Positions 59,377 through 64,000 of a stretch of DNA of 64,000 nucleotides are shown here, in pieces. The position numbers and the translations under genes are program-made. The notes beneath the pieces are model-generated. The model was not told where the DNA came from and made no database searches. It was given only the letters and a program-made list of their open reading frames with translations. Every line of letters starts with the position of its first letter. Positions within the stretch are counted from its first letter, which is position 1. The stretch is from Acrocarpospora catenulata (GTDB taxonomy: Bacteria; Actinomycetota; Actinomycetes; Streptosporangiales; Streptosporangiaceae), in contig NZ_JAHCST010000010.1 of NCBI RefSeq assembly GCF_018476525.1, forward strand, positions 124,001 to 188,000, given 5' to 3'.

Positions 59377-59549
59377 GCCGATACCTCCACGCTGGGTTTG
59401 ATGTAGGGCTCGTTGTTAGAGCGAAGGAGAGGCCGCGCCATCTCCGATGCCTCGTGATCGCCAGCGCCGAGTATTGCGCGTACGACTGACAAACTGGCGC
59501 GCACCGCATCGCCGGCGGATTCACCGCGTGGAGTTGAGAAGACGACGAA

Positions 59550-59576
59550 GGGCCCGGATCGCGTTGATCCAGGCCC
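59550..59576 (-). terminator. Terminator after the Ser-Pro repeat protein gene
   Basis: GGGCC-c-GGATC and GATCC-a-GGCCC form an 11-position stem with one mismatch and a 5-base loop, 22 bp past the stop of the minus-strand gene at 59598. It also separates that gene from the five-gene operon. Confidence 0.7.
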
Positions 59577-59597
59577 TACGTTGTTCGGTGTCGCGGG

Positions 59598-60317
59598 TCA
59601 GCCGGTGACCGGGATGTTGGTCTTCACCGGCGTCGGGGTGGGCGCGGGCTTAGGTTTGTCCTGCGTGACGTTCTCGTCCCACTCGATCCATACCTGGGTC
59701 ACCTTCTCAGGCGGGGTCGGCGACTTCGACGGCGAAGGCGACTTCGAGGGCGAGGGCGACGGGGAAGGCGACTTCGAGGGTGAGGGTGAGGGCGACGGCG
59801 ACTTCGAGGGCGACGTCGAGGGCGACGGCGAGGGCGACGGAGAAGGGGAAGACGGCGAGGGCGACGGGGAAGGCGTGGACTCACACTCGACCCAGAACAC
59901 CTTCTGCTTGGCCGCGCCCTTCTGGCCCACGAAGGTCCAGAACAGCTTGTAGTGCCCATCCGGCAGCGTCATGTCGGCGGTACGGCCATGGCCGTTGCCG
60001 TCAAGCACGAGGGTGCCGCTCTTCACCGTGGTCTTGTCGCCCGTGGGCGGCCAGGACTTGATCTCCCAGCTCACCTGCTGGATCGAGTCGAAGTTGAACC
60101 CGACCAGATAGAACACGCAGACCTGCGGCTCGTTGCGCTGATCGTCCTCCGGCGTCGTCCACGAGTGGATCTTGACGTCGCCGTTGTCGCCGGGCGCCCT
60201 CTGGAACGCTCCCGCTGAGGCCGTATTGGAGATGGCGACCGCCACGAGCGCTGCCACTGCCAGCATGAGTGCCGCTGTGGTCCAGCGACGGGCTAAAGAG
60301 AGTCTGAGGGGTGTCAC
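59598..60317 (-). CDS. Secreted Ser-Pro/Lys repeat protein ending in IPVTG
   Basis: A 239-residue exported protein. The signal peptide (RRWTTAALMLAVAALVAVAI, cleavage near ASA) leads a domain of about 110 residues with two Cys (VCVFYLVGFNF and FWVECES) that I do not recognise. It has a beta-rich look (HYKLFWTFVGQKGAAKQKVF). A Pro-Ser-Lys repeat tract of about 60 residues follows, and the chain ends KTNIPVTG. That resembles a sortase LPxTG motif but lacks the hydrophobic segment and charged tail that must follow. GAGG lies upstream of the GTG. Confidence 0.75.
   Translation of the reverse strand: MTPLRLSLARRWTTAALMLAVAALVAVAISNTASAGAFQRAPGDNGDVKIHSWTTPEDDQRNEPQVCVFYLVGFNFDSIQQVSWEIKSWPPTGDKTTVKSGTLVLDGNGHGRTADMTLPDGHYKLFWTFVGQKGAAKQKVFWVECESTPSPSPSPSSPSPSPSPSPSTSPSKSPSPSPSPSKSPSPSPSPSKSPSPSKSPTPPEKVTQVWIEWDENVTQDKPKPAPTPTPVKTNIPVTG
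59708..59878 (-). repeat. Ser-Pro-Lys repeat-coding tract
   Basis: GGCGAC/GGCGAG-type hexamer units on the plus strand encode repeated SPSPSP and SPSPSK blocks on the minus strand. The tract probably forms an extended spacer through the cell wall. Low-complexity DNA of this kind makes spurious frames on the other strand. Confidence 0.75.
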
Positions 60318-60482
60318 GGCCGTACCTCGGGTGTATGGGAGAGCTAGAGCCTCATTAGGCTCATCTGTGTAAAAATGTCACATTCGCTGGCCGAGAATCC
60401 TGCAACGGTCCAAACCGTTATCCAGTGAGGCCGGATAGTTGCGCATTCGTGTCGTATGCGTCATAGCGCCTAGGAGCCAATC

Positions 60483-61262
60483 GTGCCGCTTGATGCCCCC
60501 CGCCGACTCATCGGCGCCACGCTCGTCGCCATGGGCCTCGTCGCCTCGACCCCCGCCGGCGTCGCAGCGTCGTCCGTCACCCTCGCCGTCGGCGCCTCGG
60601 CCACGGTGACCGCGCTCCCGCAGGCCACCACGTTCACGGAGTTGAGCGGCCTCCCGCAGGACACCGACACGTACGGAAAGCTGAGCGGCATCGTGGTCCA
60701 CCCCGTACGCACGGTGGCCGTTTACGCCCTGCCCGGCGGCAAGCCGGTGGCCACCCTTCCCGCGAAGCAGCTCGGCAGCCAGACCTGGGTGCCTGTCGTG
60801 GAGTCACGCAAGGGCTGGCACCGCGTACTCCTGCCCAGCAAGCCCAACCACGTGACCGGCTGGATCAGGGCCAAGGGCCTGAAGCAGGCGAGCAGCAGCT
60901 ACCGCGCCATCGTGAAACTGAGCACCAAGCGGCTGACCGTGATGAACGGGAGCAAGAAGCTCGGCACCTGGACGGTGGCCATCGGCGGACCTGACACGCC
61001 CACTCCGGTGGGCAGGACCTTCCTGCTGGCCCTGATGTCGCCGAAGAAGAAGACCTACAGCCCGCTGATCCTGCCGCTCGGCACGCACTCGACGACACTC
61101 GACACCTTCGGCGGCGGTCCCGGCACGGTCGCCTTCCACGGCTGGCCGGACCGGAAGGTGTTCGGCAAGGCGGTCACGCACGGCTGCATCAGGGTGCCTG
61201 CCAAGGCCCTCAAGGTGCTGGCACGCATGCCTCTGGGAACTCCGGTTCTGATCGCTCCCTGA
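60483..61262 (+). CDS. Secreted L,D-transpeptidase (YkuD) with SH3-like N-terminal domain
   Basis: A 259-residue exported enzyme that makes 3-3 cross-links in peptidoglycan or attaches proteins to it. It has a signal peptide (IGATLVAMGLVASTPAGVAA), an SH3b-like region (HPVRTVAVYALPGGKPVATL to GWHRVLLPS), then the YkuD domain from about 140 with VAIGGPDTPTPVG, FHGWPDRK and the catalytic THGCIRVP. TAGGAG precedes the GTG start. It is divergent from the Ser-Pro repeat protein gene. Confidence 0.93.
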   Translation: MPLDAPRRLIGATLVAMGLVASTPAGVAASSVTLAVGASATVTALPQATTFTELSGLPQDTDTYGKLSGIVVHPVRTVAVYALPGGKPVATLPAKQLGSQTWVPVVESRKGWHRVLLPSKPNHVTGWIRAKGLKQASSSYRAIVKLSTKRLTVMNGSKKLGTWTVAIGGPDTPTPVGRTFLLALMSPKKKTYSPLILPLGTHSTTLDTFGGGPGTVAFHGWPDRKVFGKAVTHGCIRVPAKALKVLARMPLGTPVLIAP

Positions 61263-61269
61263 AACGGGA

Positions 61270-61296
61270 CTCGGGGTGCCCGGCTCAGTCCCCGAG
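61270..61296. terminator. Weak hairpin between convergent genes
   Basis: CTCGGGG and CCCCGAG (7 bp) around a 13-base loop span the end of the response-regulator gene and the 22-bp gap after the L,D-transpeptidase. Confidence 0.35.
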
Positions 61297-61929
61297 GCCG
61301 GCCTGTCTCGCCCGGACGACGGCCTGGGCCCGGTCGGCCACCTGGAGCTTGGCGAAGATATTGGTGAGGTGGTTCTTCACCGTCTTCACGCTGAGGAACA
61401 GGATCCGGGCGATGTCGGCGTTGGACTTCCCGGAGGCGAGCAGGTCGAGGATCTCGCGTTCCCGCTGGGTCAGTTCGGGGAAGGGGCCGCTGCCGGGGCC
61501 GGTGGTCAGGAAGCGGCGGATGCGCCGGGCCACGGCGGCGCCGTACACGGCCTCGCCCCTGGCCACCGTGCGGACGGCGGCGATGAAGTCGGCGCCGCCG
61601 GTGCCCTTGAGCACGTAACCGCGGGCTCCGGCGCGCAGCGCGGCGAACACGGAGGCGTCGTCCTCGCTCATGGTGAGCACCAGGATGCCCAGGTCGGGAC
61701 GGCGGTCGATGAGGCGTCTGGTCGCCTCCAGGCCGGAGGTTCCGGGCATCACGAGGTCCATCACCACCACGTCGGGCGCGGTGGCCAGGACCACTTCGAC
61801 CGCACTCTCACCGTCGTCCGCCTCGCCGACCACCTCCGCGCCGCCGACCTCCTCCAGCAGGGCACGAAGCCCGTGCCGCAACAGGGGGTGGTCGTCCACC
61901 AGGACGACCCGGATCGGTCTCTCCACCAC
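61285..61929 (-). CDS. NarL/LuxR-family response regulator
   Basis: A 214-residue regulator. The receiver domain (1-120) has the acidic pair VDDHP, phospho-acceptor D58 in VVVMDLVMPG, and the Lys in GYVLKG. The C-terminal LuxR helix-turn-helix (LTQREREILDLLASGKSNAD, VKTVKNHLTNIFAKL) binds DNA. It is paired with the histidine kinase gene 14 bp upstream on the same strand. GGAGGAGAG supports the GTG at 61929. Confidence 0.95.
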   Translation of the reverse strand: MVERPIRVVLVDDHPLLRHGLRALLEEVGGAEVVGEADDGESAVEVVLATAPDVVVMDLVMPGTSGLEATRRLIDRRPDLGILVLTMSEDDASVFAALRAGARGYVLKGTGGADFIAAVRTVARGEAVYGAAVARRIRRFLTTGPGSGPFPELTQREREILDLLASGKSNADIARILFLSVKTVKNHLTNIFAKLQVADRAQAVVRARQAGLGD

Positions 61930-61943
61930 GCTCTCCTCCTCGG

Positions 61944-63920
61944 TTACAGGGGCAGCACCGCGGTGACGACAGTCCCGTCGCCGCGCGGTGAACGACGCTC
62001 CAGGGTTCCGCCGAGCTCGGCGGCGCGCTCGCGCATGCTCCCCGAGCCCACCCCTTCGACCAGTGGCTCCGGCAGCCCGCGTCCGTCGTCGCGTACCTGG
62101 AGCACCAGTCGGCGCGGCCCGGCCTGCACCAGGATCTCGATTCTCGACGCCTCCGCGTGACGAAGCGCGTTGGCCAGGGCCTCCTGTGCGATCCGGTACG
62201 CGGCGACCTCCACCGCGGCGGGCAGTTCGGGCAGGCGGTCCGGCGAGGACACGGCGATCTCAGGGGACCCCTCGGCGTCCAGGGCCAGATCCTCCAGGGC
62301 TCCGGCCAGGCCGAGTTCGTCCAGCGCGGGGGGCCGCAGGTCGTGCACGATCCGCCGTACGTGGCCCATCAGGCCCTGGGTCAGCTCGCGCACGTCGGCC
62401 AGCGGTTCCCGCAACGCCTCGGGAGCCTTCGCCTCGATCAGATCCAGGCGTACGCCGATCGCGGCGAGCCCGGGGCCGAGACCGTCGTGCAGATCGCGGC
62501 GGAGCCGCCACCGCTCCTCCTCCCTGGCGATCACCAGCCCTTCCCTGGACGCCTGGACTTCCCGGGTGAGCCGTACGGCGGCGACGGCCACGGCGAGGTG
62601 GCGGGCCAGATCGTCGAGGACGGCCAGGTCGGCGCGGGACAGGGCTTCTCCCGGCGACCGCGGTGCGGCCAGGAGTTCTCCCTCGCGCCGGCCGCCGGCC
62701 ATCAGCGGGAGCCGTACGCCGTCGACCGGCACGGCGCCCACGACGGAGAGCGGAGCGCCGTCGGCGGCCAGCACGGCGACGGCGGGCAGCCGCAGGGTGC
62801 GGGCGATCGTGTCGGCGGCGCCGTCGAGCAGGCGGGTGGGGTCGGCGGAGGCCTCCAGCCGCTGGCCGAGCCGGGAGAGCGCGGCGGCCGGGTCGCTGCG
62901 GTTGCCGAACAGGAGCCGCCCGACGGCGCGCTGCGCCAGATCGCGGACGGGGGCGAACGCGATGGCCACCACGGCCGTCCCGAGCACGGGTTCCAGGGCG
63001 CCCTCGCCGAGCCGGAACAGTTCGTGCGCGGTGGCCACCACGCCCACGTACACGGCGAGCAGGACGGCGGTGACCAGGGCGTAGACGACGGTCCGCCGGA
63101 TCAGCACCTCGATCTCGAAGAGGCGGTAGCGGAAGATCGAGATCGCGGTCGCGGCCGGGAGCAGCGGCAGCGCGACACCCATCAGCCAGACGCCGACCGG
63201 CGACTCCGGCGGCATCGAGGAGTCGGCGACCAGTGCGGCGGCGATGGCGGCGGCGGCGCCGAACACCGGGATCAGCCGACGGCGCTGGTCGCCGTCCGGA
63301 TCGGCCTTCTTCAGCCGTACGGCGAGCGCGGCCACCCCGGCCACGCCGAGCACGACGATCACCGCGGCGAAGACGACCGCGGCCAGTTCCGTGGGCACGA
63401 AGCCGATCGGGTTGGGCCGCTCGCGACCCCAGACCCAGACGCGGTCACGGAACATCAGCAGCAGTTCCAGTACGGCCATCCCGCCGGCCAGCACGATGAT
63501 CACCGGCCGCCAGCGGGGGGAGGGCAGCCGCCCGTCGGGCAGGAGCAACGGCAGCAGCAGGAGCGGTCCGAAACCGGTGAAGAACACCCAGTTGATCGTC
63601 CACGCGCTGAAATCGGTGCCCGGCCAGCCGCGCGGCTCGCCATAGGCCGCGTACCCGCCGGCGAGAGCCTGGAGCGCCATCCCGGCGCCCCCCACGCAGA
63701 ACAGCCAGCCCACCGGATGCTTCGGCAGCCGGGTCACGATCAACGCTCCGATGAGCGGATACGTCAGGCCCACCACGACATCGAGGCTGAGGTAGGCCAG
63801 GTCGGCACCGGGCACCTGGAGAGTCAACACGACACCACCGGCCACTGCGGCGGCGCAGAGCAGGGGGATCGCCCACGTCCACCGAGAGCCCGTACTACGC
63901 ATTACGACATCATGAGACAT
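61944..63920 (-). CDS. NarL-type sensor histidine kinase
   Basis: A 658-residue membrane sensor. About eight hydrophobic segments fill the first 330 residues, followed by a GAF-like region (RLEASADPTRLLDGAADTIA), a HisKA_3 dimerisation domain with phospho-His in WRLRRDLHDGLGPGLA, and an HATPase domain (AYRIAQEALANALRHAEASR, VRDDGRGLP, GSGSMRERAAELGG). The stimulus is unknown. The start is uncertain: ATG 63920 or ATG 63902. Neither has a clear ribosome site, and the frame remains open to the right edge of the window. Confidence 0.92.
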   Translation of the reverse strand: MSHDVVMRSTGSRWTWAIPLLCAAAVAGGVVLTLQVPGADLAYLSLDVVVGLTYPLIGALIVTRLPKHPVGWLFCVGGAGMALQALAGGYAAYGEPRGWPGTDFSAWTINWVFFTGFGPLLLLPLLLPDGRLPSPRWRPVIIVLAGGMAVLELLLMFRDRVWVWGRERPNPIGFVPTELAAVVFAAVIVVLGVAGVAALAVRLKKADPDGDQRRRLIPVFGAAAAIAAALVADSSMPPESPVGVWLMGVALPLLPAATAISIFRYRLFEIEVLIRRTVVYALVTAVLLAVYVGVVATAHELFRLGEGALEPVLGTAVVAIAFAPVRDLAQRAVGRLLFGNRSDPAAALSRLGQRLEASADPTRLLDGAADTIARTLRLPAVAVLAADGAPLSVVGAVPVDGVRLPLMAGGRREGELLAAPRSPGEALSRADLAVLDDLARHLAVAVAAVRLTREVQASREGLVIAREEERWRLRRDLHDGLGPGLAAIGVRLDLIEAKAPEALREPLADVRELTQGLMGHVRRIVHDLRPPALDELGLAGALEDLALDAEGSPEIAVSSPDRLPELPAAVEVAAYRIAQEALANALRHAEASRIEILVQAGPRRLVLQVRDDGRGLPEPLVEGVGSGSMRERAAELGGTLERRSPRGDGTVVTAVLPL

Positions 63921-64000
63921 TTCATGACACGAGAAGAATAGGACTGGAGTCCCCTCTCCTCGGGACCGTCCTCGATCGCGGCGATGTTGTCGGCGCCACC
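63903..64000. other. Right window edge: promoter region or end of another gene
   Basis: TCATGA-GACATT-TCATGA (63910-63927) is a perfect dyad over the kinase start. On the minus strand a frame reads GADNIAAIEDGPEERGLQSY and stops at 63904-63902. It might be the tail of an upstream gene that overlaps the kinase start, but the 30 residues visible are not enough to judge. Confidence 0.3.

Noticed and set aside
59581-59952. Plus-strand frame with Gly-Glu-Asp repeats
   Set aside because: Antisense of the Ser-Pro-Lys repeat tract of the secreted protein.
63903-64000. End of a second minus-strand gene overlapping the kinase start
   Set aside because: Only about 30 residues are visible and no family can be tested, so it is noted but not called as a gene.

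Overview
The window is uniformly GC-rich and shows overlapping ATGA/GTGA gene junctions, many GTG starts and Ser-Pro linkers in secreted proteins. It has the actinobacterial type of tetrahydrodipicolinate succinyltransferase and a cellulase promoter carrying the 14-bp CebR/CelR cellobiose box. It therefore looks like chromosomal DNA of a filamentous actinomycete. A streptosporangial relative would fit, but the species cannot be fixed from the sequence. No rRNA, tRNA, CRISPR array, integrase or complete insertion sequence was seen.

Layout. 1-8.7 kb: start of malate dehydrogenase (minus), a secreted CBM2-GH6 cellulase under two LacI-type palindromes, a CDF metal exporter with a small membrane protein, an autoregulated MerR regulator, dapD, a sialidase-fold protein and a flavoprotein disulfide reductase-like enzyme. 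8.7-14 kb: a DrrAB-type ABC exporter and a large AAA/TPR regulator-like protein. 14-19.5 kb: an accessory, partly decayed stretch with an orphan excisionase-type antitoxin whose partner is cut to nine codons, a ribbon-helix-helix antitoxin with a frameshifted partner, a ricin-type lectin, a helicase-associated protein, an OsmC fusion and a truncated TauE exporter. 19.5-29.1 kb: two divergent operons around a 28-bp dyad. One encodes an ABC importer plus an acyl-CoA-dehydrogenase-like flavoenzyme. The other encodes a CitE-like lyase plus two LLM flavin monooxygenases. This is a typical scavenging set for an organosulfur or related substrate.

29.1-47.2 kb: a fused E1(alpha-beta)/E2 2-oxoacid dehydrogenase pair is divergent from a 13-gene series: VOC protein, GntR/FCD regulator, ribose-type ABC importer and eight enzymes (two zinc ADHs, an HIBADH-type reductase, an M24-fold hydrolase, a sugar isomerase, two SDRs, an Old Yellow Enzyme and an aldehyde dehydrogenase). 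Translational coupling runs through most of it. It reads as one uptake and oxidation pathway for a polyol, sugar or sugar-acid-like compound that I cannot name.

47.2-49.5 kb: a PAP2 membrane protein with altered motifs and a Sec-exported protein with a TNT-like (NAD glycohydrolase toxin) domain. 49.5-59.4 kb: a tightly coupled five-gene operon, WGR/DUF4132 - MoxR AAA - DUF5682 - vWA - SWIM. It has the same components and order as the uncharacterised yehI-yehL-yehM-yehP-yehQ set of E. coli as I remember it, and is the best candidate for an undescribed multi-protein system. 59.5-64 kb: a secreted Ser-Pro/Lys repeat protein, an L,D-transpeptidase and a NarL-type two-component pair.
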